Shown: piece after piece, positions 44,631-53,341 of the stretch
Layout of the letters: each line of letters opens with the position of its first letter
Position numbering within the stretch: position 1 is the stretch's first letter
NCBI GenBank assembly: GCA_963802415.1
Contig: CAWDIH010000002.1
Span: forward strand, 682,001 to 746,000
Reading direction: 5' to 3'
From: DATAES01 sp963802415
Lineage (GTDB): Bacteria; Actinomycetota; Acidimicrobiia; Acidimicrobiales; JACDCH01
Length of the DNA: 64,000 nucleotides
Translations under genes and position numbers: made by a program
The notes under the pieces: model-generated
The model's input: the letters and a program-made list of their open reading frames with translations, nothing else
Database searches by the model: none
What the model was told of the DNA's origin: nothing

Positions 44631-46126
44631 ATGACCTCGCTGCCGGAGTTGGCGCGAATGCGCACGGACCTCGATGGTCCCCAGCTCGCGCATCTCCAGC
44701 GCCTGGTCGGCTCGTGGGGCCTGCTGGCCGACTTCTGCTTCGCCGACCTCCTCCTCTACGCGCCCGAGCGCAGCGCCGACTCCGCACGGTTCGTGGTCCT
44801 CGGACAGATTCGGCCAGCGACGACGCAAACGGTGTACCGCAAGGACTGGGTCGGCACCATGGTCGCCGACGACGAGCGCCCGGTCGTGGTCAGCAGCCAC
44901 CGGCTCGGTGAGATCGTCGAGGGAACCGTCGTCATTCCGGCGCTCAGGGAGGAGGTGCGGGTTCTCGCCATCCCCGTGCGGTTCGACGGCCAGGTGATCG
45001 GCGTCCTCACGCGCGAGTCGGCGCTGACCTTCGGCCGGCCGCCCGGCGAGCTCGAGCGCACGTACGTCGGCATCTTCAATCGGTTCGCACGGATGATCGC
45101 GGCCGGCACGTATCCGTTCGACACCGACGAACCTGAGCCGGAGGAGGCACCGCGCGTCGGAGACGGCGTCATGCTGCTCGATTCGCACGCTCGCGTGGTG
45201 TACACGTCGCCGAACGCCGTGTCAGCGCTCCATCGCGTCGGTGTGCACACGAACGCCGATGGTATGCGGTTCCGCGAGCTCGGCCTCGACGAAACGCCGG
45301 TCATGTTGGCCTTTTCCGGTTCCCGGGCCCGTGACGGACGAGGTCGAAGTCGGTCCCGAGATCAGCGTGCTGTTCCGCTGCATACCGCTGGTCGAACAGG
45401 AGGAGGTCTCAGGCGCGGTCGTGCTCGTGCGCGACATCTCCGAGCTCCGCCGGCGAGATCGGCTGCTGCTTTCGAAGGACGCCACGATCCGCGAGATCCA
45501 CCATCGCGTGAAGAACAACCTGCAGACGATCTCCTCGCTGCTTCGCCTGCAGGGGCGTCGGCTGGCGTCAGCGCGAAGCGAAGGCTGCGATCGAGGAGTC
45601 GGTGCGCCGAGTCCGTTCGATCGCGCTCGTGCATGAGATTCTCAGTCGAGAGGCGGGCGAGGACGTTCCGTTCGCCGACATCGTGCGTCCCGTGTGCCGG
45701 ATGGTGGAGGAAGCGTTCCATTCGCCCGAGCGGCCGGTCCGCTGTCGCGTGGACGGCGACGTCGGCCACCTGCCCGCCGCGGTGGCGACGCCCCTCGCGG
45801 TGGTCCTCAACGAGCTGCTGCAGAACGCTTTCGACCACGCGTACCCGGAGGAGAAGGAGCTCGACGGCGGTCTGGTCGTCGTGCGACTGGAGCGCTCGGG
45901 CGACGAGTTGGTCGTGCGAGTCATCGACGACGGCACCGGTCTGCCGGACGGGTTCGATCTCGATCGGTCCACCGGTCTCGGTCTGTCGATCGTGCGCACG
46001 CTCGTCACCTCGGAGCTCGGCGGCTCCATCCGTCTGTGGTCAGGTGACTACACGACCGACCGGCCGGGCACGACGGTCGAGCTGCTCGTCCCGCTGCGCG
46101 GCAACGGTGCCGAGTCGATCGAATGA
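44631..46126 (+). CDS. pdtaS: PdtaS-like sensor histidine kinase (GAF-PAS-HisKA_2), frameshifted twice
   Basis: A soluble two-component kinase of about 495 residues. The GAF-like N-terminal domain includes LVGSWGLLADFCFADLLLYA; the PAS domain has GVMLLDSHARVVYTSPNAVS. The phosphoacceptor domain is TIREIHHRVKNNLQTISSLL (HisKA_2), then ATPase boxes VVLNELLQNAFDHAYPEEKE and IDDGTGLPDGFDLDRSTGLG. Frame changes near 45325 and 45575. Domain order and convergence with a WhiB1-like gene match M. tuberculosis pdtaS (Rv3220c) next to whiB1 (Rv3219). It normally phosphorylates the ANTAR antiterminator PdtaR, which is not in the window. Confidence 0.88.
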
Positions 46127-46131
46127 GCGGG

Positions 46132-46165
46132 CTACGAGGCGCGCCTGCGGCGCGCCAGCCATGCT
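46132..46165. repeat. GC-rich direct repeat/hairpin, copy 1
   Basis: CTACGAGGCGCGCCTGCG continues GCGCGCCAGCC and recurs with one change at 46240-46273. Each copy folds as GGCGCGCC-TGC/TGT-GGCGCGCC. Copy 2 contains the last codons of the WhiB gene (reverse strand), so copy 1 looks like a duplicated gene end. Confidence 0.6.
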
Positions 46166-46239
46166 GTCGCTCTCGCTCGCATACGCTCGCTCGAGTGCGC
46201 CTCGTCGCTGGCGCTTCCCTCGGCGCGCGGCGTCAGGTT

Positions 46240-46273
46240 CTACGAGGCGCGCCTGTGGCGCGCCAGCCACTGT
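46240..46273. repeat. GC-rich direct repeat/hairpin, copy 2 (in whiB1 end)
   Basis: The second copy of the repeat at 46132. On the reverse strand it encodes the WhiB tail WLARHRRAS and its stop. The hairpin would act as terminator for the kinase gene from the other side. Confidence 0.6.
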
Positions 46274-46533
46274 TTTCTGATCTTGCGCCGTTCTTCTTCG
46301 GAGGTGCCGCCCCAGACGCCCGAGTCCTGGTTCGTCATCAGCGCGAACTCGAGGCACGGCGCTTGCGAAGGGCACTCGCAGCAGACGGCCTTCGCCTGTG
46401 CGATCTGCTCGATGGCGGGCCCGGTGGTGCCCACGGGGAAGAAGAGGTCGGGATTGGTGTCGCGGCAGGCGGCATGGTCCCGCCACTCGTCGTCTTCGAT
46501 CGAATACGGCTCAACGGACAGCGGAAGCGCCAC
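46240..46533 (-). CDS. whiB1: WhiB1-like Fe-S transcription factor
   Basis: A 97-residue WhiB protein. The four cluster cysteines are in DHAACRDTNPDLFFPVG (one) and VCCECPSQAPCLEFAL (CxxCxxxxxC), followed by the turn DSGVWGGTSEEERRKIRKQW and a basic end. The sequence is closest in style to WhiB1, which binds [4Fe-4S], senses NO and contacts sigma factor region 4. GTG 46533 is preferred: GGAGG lies 6 nt upstream; an ATG at 46596 lies beyond a hairpin leader. It is convergent with the PdtaS-like gene, as in mycobacteria. Confidence 0.9.
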   Translation of the reverse strand: MALPLSVEPYSIEDDEWRDHAACRDTNPDLFFPVGTTGPAIEQIAQAKAVCCECPSQAPCLEFALMTNQDSGVWGGTSEEERRKIRKQWLARHRRAS

Positions 46534-46550
46534 CGATCCTCCATACAGGA

Positions 46551-46565
46551 CCCCGTCAGACGGGG
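46551..46565 (-). promoter_or_regulatory. Hairpin in the whiB1 leader
   Basis: CCCCGTCAGACGGGG is a perfect 7-bp stem with a one-base centre, directly upstream of the GGAGG site and GTG start of the WhiB gene. It could be an operator or an mRNA leader hairpin. Confidence 0.5.
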
Positions 46566-46694
46566 CATTTGTGACTTCCTTCACATGCTGCCCCATGCGG
46601 AAACACCGATGGGTGCGGCTGGAAGTGACCTGAGGGTAACAAGCATCGTGCAGAGCGGCAAGGAGATCGTGACGATACCGCAGGTCAGCGGCGC

Positions 46695-47381
46695 GTGACG
46701 CTCGTCATCGCACATCGGGGGGCCTCCGCCCGGTTCGCGGAGAACACGGCCGAGGCCTTTGAAGGGGCCAAGACGCTGGGTGCGGATTGGGTCGAGCTCG
46801 ACGTGCGCCGCACTGCGGACGGTGCTTTGGCCATCCATCACGACGCCCACCTGCCGGACGGCCGGGCGATCGTCGACGTCGACGCCGCCGACCTGCCTCC
46901 GGGTGTGCTGGATCTGATTTCAGCGCTCGATGCCTGCGAGCCCCTCGGAGTCAACGTCGAGATCAAGAACCTGCCGGGCGACCCGGACTTCGATCCCGAG
47001 TGCAGGATCGCGGCCAAGGTGGCGCCAGTCGTGGCCGCACGGGCGCAGCCGATTCTGGTCTCGTCGTTCCACGCGGAGACACTCGATGTCCTTCGCGATC
47101 TCGAACCGTCCGTCGCCACGGCGTTGCTGACGTTCGCGCTGCACGATCCCGAGTGGGCCGTCGATGCCGTCGCCGCGGCCGGCCACGAGGCACTGCATCC
47201 GTTCGACGCGACCGTCGATGCCTCGCTGGTGGCGATGTGTCACGACCGCGGCCTCGCAGTGAACGTGTGGACCGTCGACGATCCGGGCCGCATCGCCGAG
47301 CTCGCGGCGCTCGGCGTCGATGGCATCGTGACGAACGTCCCGGACGTGGCGCGAGCCATCCTGCAGGAGACCGTGGCGTAG
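46695..47381 (+). CDS. Glycerophosphodiester phosphodiesterase
   Basis: A 228-residue GDPD-family TIM barrel. The catalytic residues lie in VIAHRGASARFAENTAEAFE (HR and EN), WVELDVRRTADGALAIHHDA (ExD and H) and GVNVEIKNLPGD (ExK). The C-terminal strand GLAVNVWTVDDPGRIAELAA and LGVDGIVTNVP is typical. There is no signal peptide, so it acts in the cytoplasm on glycerophosphodiesters from lipid turnover. A GTG start. A two-hairpin repeat element follows the stop. Confidence 0.92.
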   Translation: MTLVIAHRGASARFAENTAEAFEGAKTLGADWVELDVRRTADGALAIHHDAHLPDGRAIVDVDAADLPPGVLDLISALDACEPLGVNVEIKNLPGDPDFDPECRIAAKVAPVVAARAQPILVSSFHAETLDVLRDLEPSVATALLTFALHDPEWAVDAVAAAGHEALHPFDATVDASLVAMCHDRGLAVNVWTVDDPGRIAELAALGVDGIVTNVPDVARAILQETVA

Positions 47382-47400
47382 GTCCCACCGGATCGCTCGC

Positions 47401-47512
47401 GTCTGTGTCTGCTGAGCCACCGTTGCGGTGGCTGAGACGACACAGAGTTCACCTGTCGCATGTCTGTGTCAGCTCGGCGACCTGTTTCGGTGGCTGAGTC
47501 GACAATGTGCGC
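47401..47512. repeat. Two-hairpin composite element E, copy 1
   Basis: First hairpin: CTGTGTC...AGCCACCG-TTG-CGGTGGCT...GACACAG (47403-47444). Second: TGTCAGCTCGGCGACC with GGTGGCTGAGTCGACA (47467-47503), ending in an ACAATGTGCGCGC flank. The reverse complement of the whole module recurs at 62158-62268. It lies between the converging phosphodiesterase and lipid-kinase genes. Confidence 0.7.
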
Positions 47513-47542
47513 GCCCGGGCGACAAATGTGCGCGCCCCGGGC
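47501..47542. repeat. Tandem 20-22-bp repeat next to element E
   Basis: GACAATGTGCGCGCCCGGGC is followed directly by a near copy with one extra A and one extra C (47521-47542). Both contain GCGCGCCC, giving a very GC-rich tract before the lipid-kinase stop. Confidence 0.5.
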
Positions 47543-47586
47543 GCACCAGGGCCCGGGGCGGTCGGCGCAGGGCGGAGTTGGATCGG

Positions 47587-48501
47587 CTACGGCTGAACGA
47601 GGCGGAGGATCTCGGGTTCGTGACGGAACTCGAGTTGCTCGGTCTCGCCCAAGTAGTCACCGTCGACCTGGTAGGGGAAGGGGCCGTAGCCGTTCACCGT
47701 GAGTTTGCCGACGTCCGTGCGCAGGTCCACGCGTCGTTGCCGGCGAAGGTCGCGCCCCAAACCGAGAGCTTTCGAGGCAGCACCGAGGAGCACGAGCGGA
47801 GACAGCGACCGCAGCGTGAACATCGACAGGCCGCGGTCCAGCGTCGTGTCGGGCGCGATGTTGAAAGGTCGGTTGCCGAGATACGTGTACGGGTTCGTGT
47901 TGAGGCAGATCCCGAAGTACCCGTCGTCGACGACGGTGCCGTCTGCGAAGTGCACGGCGAAGCGCGGGCGGCTCCGGTCGTAGTGCCGGAACCACGTCGA
48001 GAACGTCGCGTAGATGAAGAGCAGGTGGCCGGCGTACCGCTTGAGTCCGGCTCGACGCTCGACCTGCTGCACGACGACCGCGTCGAAACCGAGGCCGACG
48101 TGGAACAGGAAGTATCGGCCGTTGACGGACCCGAGGCCGATCGGCTCGATCCGCTGCTTCCCGAGTGCGTCGACCAGCGCGCCCGTCGCCTCGATGGGAT
48201 CGTTCGGCAGTCCGGTCGTCCGGGCGAACACGTTGGTCGACCCACCCGGAAGCGCGGCGAGGGCGGTGTCGGTGCCCGCGAGCCCGTTCGCGATCTCGTT
48301 CAACGTGCCGTCACCGCCGAGGCAGACCACGACGTCGACGCGGTCGTTGGCAGCCCCCTGCGCCAGGCGCGTCGCATGTCCGCGACGATTCGTCTCCGCC
48401 ACCGTGACGTCGTGATCGGCCGACAGCGCCTTCTGGATCACAACCCGGCCGCGTGCCGTCACCGCCGAAGCAGACGCGTTCACGACCAGCAGGAGGCGCA
48501 C
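47587..48501 (-). CDS. Diacylglycerol kinase / YegS-like lipid kinase
   Basis: A 304-residue lipid kinase. The nucleotide-binding region is VVVCLGGDGTLNEIANGLAG (GGDGT), followed by ALPGGSTNVFARTTGLPNDP and FHVGLGFDAVVVQQVERRA; the end GYGPFPYQVDGDYLGETEQL is typical of the family. It phosphorylates diacylglycerol or a related lipid at the membrane. GTG 48501 is fixed by a leaderless TAGCTT box. It is divergent from etfB and convergent with the glycerophosphodiesterase gene; both act in lipid turnover. Confidence 0.9.
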   Translation of the reverse strand: MRLLLVVNASASAVTARGRVVIQKALSADHDVTVAETNRRGHATRLAQGAANDRVDVVVCLGGDGTLNEIANGLAGTDTALAALPGGSTNVFARTTGLPNDPIEATGALVDALGKQRIEPIGLGSVNGRYFLFHVGLGFDAVVVQQVERRAGLKRYAGHLLFIYATFSTWFRHYDRSRPRFAVHFADGTVVDDGYFGICLNTNPYTYLGNRPFNIAPDTTLDRGLSMFTLRSLSPLVLLGAASKALGLGRDLRRQRRVDLRTDVGKLTVNGYGPFPYQVDGDYLGETEQLEFRHEPEILRLVQP

Positions 48502-48509
48502 TCGGCGAG

Positions 48510-48515
48510 AAGCTA
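48510..48515 (-). promoter_or_regulatory. -10 box (TAGCTT), leaderless lipid-kinase gene
   Basis: On the reverse strand TAGCTT ends 8 nt before GTG 48501, matching the leaderless pattern. Confidence 0.45.
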
Positions 48516-48559
48516 CCGATTTGGTCGCATCCTCGCTCCCGGTGGCAACATCGCACGCT

Positions 48560-49336
48560 ATGAACATCGCCGTCTGCGTCAAGCAGATCCCCGACCCGGC
48601 TGAGCCGGGGGCGCTCAATCCTGACAACACGTTGAAGCGCGATGGAAAACTGATCCTCGACGAGTCCGACTCGTACGGGGTCGAGATGGCATTGCAACTG
48701 GTCGACAAGGCCGGTGGCGGCGAGGTCACCCTCGTCTCGATGGTGCCCAACAGCGAGACTTCCGGACTCCGCACAGCGCTCGCCATGGGCGCCGCGAAGG
48801 CGGTCCTGGTCAGCGATGACGCGCTCAAAGGCGCCGGTGCGCTCGACACGGCGAAGGTCCTCGCGGCGGCCATCAAGCGCACCGAGTTCGATCTCGTGCT
48901 GGCAGCCACGGAGTCGTCCGACGGGTACACGGGAACAGTGCCCGAGCAGATCGCCGAAGTGCTCGAGCTTCCGTCGGTCACGTTCGCCAAGCACATCGAG
49001 GTCGCGGACGGCACCGTGAAGGTGCAGCGCCAGACCGAAGCCGGCTACGACGAGGTCGAGTCGCCCCTGCCGGCGGTCGTATCGGTCACTGCGGGCGTGG
49101 TCGAGCCGCGGTACCCCAGCTTCAAGGGGATCATGGCCGCGAAGTCGAAGCCGGTCGACGAAGTGAAGGTCGCGGACCTCGGCATCGACCCCTCGGTCGT
49201 CGGATGGGCTGGCGCCGGCCAGGAGATCGTCGCCGTCGACAAAGCAGAAGAACGTCAAGCCGGCGAGATCGTCGAAGACGACGGTGAGGGCTACCAGAAG
49301 ATCGTCGCCTACCTCGAGAACTTGAAGGTCATCTGA
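48560..49336 (+). CDS. etfB: Electron transfer flavoprotein beta subunit
   Basis: A 258-residue ETF beta chain: NIAVCVKQIPDPAEPGALNP, DESDSYGVEMALQLVDKAGG, LRTALAMGAAKAVLVSDDAL, VLAATESSDGYTGTVPEQIA and PAVVSVTAGVVEPRYPSFKG (the recognition-loop region docking dehydrogenases). With EtfA it passes electrons from acyl-CoA dehydrogenases to the quinone pool. Its stop overlaps the etfA ATG. The acyl-CoA dehydrogenase at 57 kb is a likely donor. Confidence 0.96.
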   Translation: MNIAVCVKQIPDPAEPGALNPDNTLKRDGKLILDESDSYGVEMALQLVDKAGGGEVTLVSMVPNSETSGLRTALAMGAAKAVLVSDDALKGAGALDTAKVLAAAIKRTEFDLVLAATESSDGYTGTVPEQIAEVLELPSVTFAKHIEVADGTVKVQRQTEAGYDEVESPLPAVVSVTAGVVEPRYPSFKGIMAAKSKPVDEVKVADLGIDPSVVGWAGAGQEIVAVDKAEERQAGEIVEDDGEGYQKIVAYLENLKVI

Positions 49337-50304
49337 TGCCACTGAGCAAGGTCTGGGTCTATGCCGAGGCGGACGACGACAAGGTCAAGACGATCACGCT
49401 CGAGATGCTCACCAAAGCGCGCGAGATCGGTGACACCGTCGAGGCCGTGTTCGGTGGTGGCGGGGAGGCCGTGGCAGCAACGCTCGGCGCGCACGGCGCG
49501 TCGACGGTGTACGCCACCGGCGATCTCGAAGGCCACCTCCCTGGCGCCGCCGTCGGCGCTGCCATGGCGGAAGCAATCAAGGGTGGCAATCTTCCCGACC
49601 TCATCCTGTTCGGTACCACGTATGACGGTCGCGACGTCGCGTCGCGGCTTTCTGTGAAGCTCGACAAGCCGGTGCTCAGCAACAACACCGAGCTGTCGGT
49701 GGACGGCGACACCGTCGTCGCGAGCACGCCGATCTTCGGCGGCACGCAGATCGTGCGCACGAAGCTGACCGCAGGCACACCGAACATCGTGCTGGTGCGG
49801 CCGAAGTCCTTCGCGGCGGAGGAGAGCGGAGGCGGGGCGTCCGCCGTCGAGCGGCTCTCGGTCCCCGATCTCGGCGCCACCGGCGCCGCGAAGGTCGTCG
49901 ACCGTCACGTCGAGGAAGCCACGGGGCCGAAGCTGGACGAAGCCGCTGTGGTCGTCTCCGGCGGACGCGGGCTCGGCGAGGCGAGCAAGTACGAGATGGT
50001 GGAGTCGCTGGCGAAGCTGCTCAAGGGCGCGCCCGGCGCGTCACGGGCGATCGTCGACGCCGGTTGGGTCCCGTACTCGCACCAGGTCGGCCAGACCGGC
50101 AAGGTCGTGAAGCCCAACGTGTACATCGCCCTCGGGATCTCGGGCGCGACCCAACACATGGTCGGCATGAAGGGCAGCAAGAACATCATCGCCGTCAACA
50201 AGGATGCCGAGGCTCCGATCTTCTCGATCTCCGACCTCGGCATCGTCGGCGACGTCCATAAGGTCGTCCCCAAACTCATCGAGGCCCTCCAGGCGAAGGG
50301 CTGA
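49336..50304 (+). CDS. etfA: Electron transfer flavoprotein alpha subunit
   Basis: A 322-residue ETF alpha chain. The C-terminal FAD domain has VVVSGGRGLGEASKYEMVES, VDAGWVPYSHQVGQTGKVVK, PNVYIALGISGATQHMVGMK and IIAVNKDAEAPIFSISDLGI. The N-terminal domain includes ILFGTTYDGRDVASRLSVKL. It binds the redox-active FAD. The ATG overlaps the etfB stop. The 50-bp hairpin F2 begins 8 bp after its stop and abuts the next start codon. Confidence 0.96.
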   Translation: MPLSKVWVYAEADDDKVKTITLEMLTKAREIGDTVEAVFGGGGEAVAATLGAHGASTVYATGDLEGHLPGAAVGAAMAEAIKGGNLPDLILFGTTYDGRDVASRLSVKLDKPVLSNNTELSVDGDTVVASTPIFGGTQIVRTKLTAGTPNIVLVRPKSFAAEESGGGASAVERLSVPDLGATGAAKVVDRHVEEATGPKLDEAAVVVSGGRGLGEASKYEMVESLAKLLKGAPGASRAIVDAGWVPYSHQVGQTGKVVKPNVYIALGISGATQHMVGMKGSKNIIAVNKDAEAPIFSISDLGIVGDVHKVVPKLIEALQAKG

Positions 50305-50311
50305 CCTTCTG

Positions 50312-50361
50312 CGTTCTGGCGTCAACCACGGCACATAGACACCGTCGTTGACGCCAGAATG
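50312..50361 (+). repeat. 50-bp start-codon hairpin family F, copy 2 (before FAD oxidase)
   Basis: CGTTCTGGCGTCAAC pairs with GTTGACGCCAGAATG over 15 positions (one G-U), and the final ATG (50359-50361) is the first possible start of the next gene. Ends are identical to copy 1; the loop differs (ACGG...CCGT). Confidence 0.75.
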
Positions 50362-51687
50362 ACTTGCATGCCCCGCCAAGTGCCGAAGTTGTGGAAGAAC
50401 TGGGCTCGGAACCAGGCGTGCGCGCCGTTCGCGCACGAGCGCCCTGCAAGTGAGGCCGAGCTCGTCGACATCGTGAAGCGGGCCGCGTCCGGCGAACGGC
50501 GCGTCAAGGTCGTCGGCGCCGGCCACTCGTTCACCGGGATCGCGTGCACCGACGGACACCTCGTCGACTTGTCGGACTACGACGCGGTCGTCGAGCACGA
50601 TCCCGACACCGACTCGGTGACGATGCAAGCAGGAATCCCGCTACAGCAGTTGTGCGACGAGCTCGATCACCGCGGGCTGGCACTCGAGAACATGGGCGAC
50701 ATCGCGTATCAGTCGATCGCAGGAGCGACGTCGACGGCGACGCACGGTACGGGCACGAAGTTCGCCAACATCTCGAGCCGAGTTGTCGGACTGCGGCTCG
50801 TCACCGCCGACGGCTCCGTGCTCGATTGCTCGAAGGACGCCAATCCCGACGTGTTCGAGGTTGCGCGTGTCGGCCTCGGCGCCTTGGGCATCGTCTCAAC
50901 GGTCACGCTCCGATGTGTGCCGGCGTTCCGGCTGCATGCCGTCGAGGAACCCATGCCGGTCGACGACGTGCTCGGTGACTTCGACGGGTTCATGAACTCG
51001 ACCGATCATGTCGAGTTCTACTGGGTGCCCCACACACGGTGGGCTCTGACCAAGCGCAACACGCGCACGCAAGAGCCCCCGGCGCCACGCACGCGGACCA
51101 AGGAGTACCTCGACGACGTCGTCCTCACCAACGGCGCCTTCGGTCTCCTGTGCCGGCTGGGCAGGACGTGGCCGCGCGCCATCCCGAGGCTCGCCAAGAT
51201 CATCCCGTCGGCGTCCAGCAAGGTCGAGTACACGGATCGCAGCGACAAGGTGTTCACGAGCCCGCGCCTCGTGCACTTCTACGAGATGGAGTACGCGATC
51301 CCGCGGACCGCGATTCCCGAAGCGCTGAACCGCGTGCGATCACTCGTCGACCGACTCGGTGTCCCGATCAGCTTCCCGGTGGAAGTGCGCGTCGTCGCTC
51401 CCGACGACATCCCGTTGTCGACGGCACACGGACGGGAGACCGGCTACATCGCGGTGCATGTGTACTGGGGCACGCCCTACGACCAGTACTTCCAGGGCGT
51501 CGAAGGGATCATGAACGACTACGGCGGCCGGCCGCACTGGGGCAAGATGCACTTCCAGTCGGCGGCGACACTGGCGGGGCGCTACCCCGGGTGGGACGCG
51601 TTCCAGGCAGTGCGGGCAAAGCTCGATCCCGAGGGTCGGTTCGCCAACCCTTATCTCGATCGCGTGCTCGGCCCCGTGTCTGCCTGA
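50359..51687 (+). CDS. FAD-linked oxidase of the sugar-lactone oxidase (ALO) family
   Basis: A 442-residue flavoprotein. The N-terminal PCMH FAD domain has RRVKVVGAGHSFTGIACTDG (His expected to bind FAD covalently), ENMGDIAYQSIAGATSTATH and GLRLVTADGSVLDCSKDANP. The C-terminal ALO domain has MEYAIPRTAIPEALNRVRSL, GGRPHWGKMHFQSA and LDPEGRFANPYLDRVLG. It probably oxidises a sugar or aldonolactone with oxygen. Starts at 50359 and 50368 (MPRQVPKLW) are possible; the first lies in hairpin F2. It overlaps the convergent hypothetical gene. Confidence 0.9.
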   Translation: MTCMPRQVPKLWKNWARNQACAPFAHERPASEAELVDIVKRAASGERRVKVVGAGHSFTGIACTDGHLVDLSDYDAVVEHDPDTDSVTMQAGIPLQQLCDELDHRGLALENMGDIAYQSIAGATSTATHGTGTKFANISSRVVGLRLVTADGSVLDCSKDANPDVFEVARVGLGALGIVSTVTLRCVPAFRLHAVEEPMPVDDVLGDFDGFMNSTDHVEFYWVPHTRWALTKRNTRTQEPPAPRTRTKEYLDDVVLTNGAFGLLCRLGRTWPRAIPRLAKIIPSASSKVEYTDRSDKVFTSPRLVHFYEMEYAIPRTAIPEALNRVRSLVDRLGVPISFPVEVRVVAPDDIPLSTAHGRETGYIAVHVYWGTPYDQYFQGVEGIMNDYGGRPHWGKMHFQSAATLAGRYPGWDAFQAVRAKLDPEGRFANPYLDRVLGPVSA

Positions 51688-52629
51688 TCGGACGCGGAGA
51701 CTGCCCACGCGCATCCGTTGGCGGGATCCTCGACCGCGAGCCGCAGCGACCATCCAACCTGCGCCGTGAGGGGATCCCACGCGAACCACGCGAGCTCATT
51801 GACGTGGATACCGACGTCCTCCATGTCGACCTGCAGCAAGATCGACGCGCACTCCCACGCCAAGTAGCGACCCCATGCCATTCCGCGACGCCGTCCGCTC
51901 GCGCCGCCGCTCGCAGCCGCCCAGCTCATCCATGCGAACGCCTGGCCCGGAGTCAGGCGTGCGACCCGTGCTTGGGTCATTCCCAGGGCCGCGACGGCGT
52001 GCAACGCCGTTCCGTTCACGGCGACCGCGTCGGCGTGTCCGTGCGACTCGTCGATCCACGTCGCCGTGAGTCCGCGCAGCGCGTGCGCCTCGTCGACGTC
52101 TGTGGTGTATTCGAACGGAGCGAGCGGCAGGTCGAGCGGCTCGAACTCCGGCTCCGCTGGCGCGGGAAGGTCAGCTTTGTCGGCGTGATAGGTCGCGACG
52201 GGATAGGCCGGTTCCCACTCCAGTAGCACGAGCGGCACGGTCAACACGGACGGATCGACGCGGTCGTCGCCCGTGAGGTCCTCGCCGCGGACAACCCGTT
52301 CATGCGCGGTGATCGCGGCGAGAGGGCCGCTGTCGAGGCCAGGCGCCAGCTCCTCCCAGGTGTGCGTCGAAGCCGCCACCTCGGTGAGCGGTCCGAGGGC
52401 GAATCTTCCCGCACCTTCGACGAGCACCTGCGCGGCGAACGCGCCAGGAGCTTCGAGCGCCAGCCGATATTCCGCGTATTCGGCCGCCGGCCAATGCTGC
52501 CGTCCTCGCTCGTGCGACGAGCGCGGCTCGCGCACGCAGTGCGAGGAGGCCTGACCAGTCGCGAGCGCTGCACAGCCGCTCGACGTCGCGCAGCAGCTCG
52601 TCGAGCTCGGGATCGCCCGGGTCAGACAA
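51651..52629 (-). CDS. Hypothetical protein, frameshifted
   Basis: A protein of about 325 residues once one base near 52515 is restored. The N-terminus (TTG 52629) reads DPGDPELDELLRDVERLCSA and DWSGLLALRARAALVARAR; then PAAEYAEYRLALEAPGAFAA, HGHADAVAVNGTALHAVAAL and ELAWFAWDPLTAQVGWSLRL. No family is recognised, but composition is clearly coding. It overlaps the stop of the SCO1664-like gene and is the last gene of that operon. Its end overlaps the FAD oxidase by 37 bp. Confidence 0.6.
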
Positions 52630-53341
52630 GCGGCCAGGGATAGCGGCGACCGGTCCCGTCGATCGGGAAGCGACGCTCGCGAACCAGCGCACGCCCTCGC
52701 GCCAGCAGCGCCTCGCGCTCGAACGGGTCGAGCAGCGAAGCGAGCGCGTCCGGGATGCCGTGGTCCACGAACGTCGCCACATCCGCAAGCAGAGGATCGG
52801 GGATGTCCTCGCCGCCGAACTCCCAGATCACGGTGCGCACCTTGAACTCGGCGTGGAAGCTCAAGCCGTTGTCGACGGCGTAGATGTGGCCCCCTTCAGC
52901 GCCGGGGACAAACAGGCAGTGGCCGCTCTTGCGGTCGGTGCTGTTGGCCAGCAGATCGAACACGCACAGCCGCCGCAGCTCGTCGTGCCAGCGCTCGCTC
53001 TTCTCCTCGTACAGCGTGAAGTAGTGGTGCTCGAAATCGGCCTCGACGAACCGTTGCAGCGAGCCGGGACCCAGCGGCGCTGATTCGCGCCACACCGTCT
53101 CCGGCACGATGCCCCATCCCAACGCCTCCGACAAGAGGTATGCGGCGACTTCACGCCGTCCGAGTCCCGAGGGAAAGTCCCACAACGGACGCTCGCCGCG
53201 CGATGGCTTGTACACCGCGAGCGTCAGGCGACTGTCCCCGCACACCTCGACGAGAAAGGTCGCGTTCGAGCTCCACGGCATGCGGCCCTTGACCGTCACG
53301 TCGCCTCTGTCGAGCAGGTCGATCAGTTCAGTCGCGGACAC
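52622..53341 (-). CDS. SCO1664-family protein (kinase-like)
   Basis: A 239-residue protein matching the SCO1664 family, distantly related to phosphatidylinositol-kinase/HipA-like folds. Sequence: LLDRGDVTVKGRMPWSSNAT, AVYKPSRGERPLWDFPSGLG (nucleotide-loop Lys), FEHHYFTLYEEKSERWHDEL, VFDLLANSTDRKSGHCL (catalytic Asp) and IYAVDNGLSFHAEFKVRTVI (metal Asp). In actinobacteria it regularly follows DUF3090 and a phosphomutase-type gene, as here. The substrate is unknown. It overlaps DUF3090 by 19 bp. Confidence 0.88.
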   Translation of the reverse strand: MSATELIDLLDRGDVTVKGRMPWSSNATFLVEVCGDSRLTLAVYKPSRGERPLWDFPSGLGRREVAAYLLSEALGWGIVPETVWRESAPLGPGSLQRFVEADFEHHYFTLYEEKSERWHDELRRLCVFDLLANSTDRKSGHCLFVPGAEGGHIYAVDNGLSFHAEFKVRTVIWEFGGEDIPDPLLADVATFVDHGIPDALASLLDPFEREALLARGRALVRERRFPIDGTGRRYPWPLV

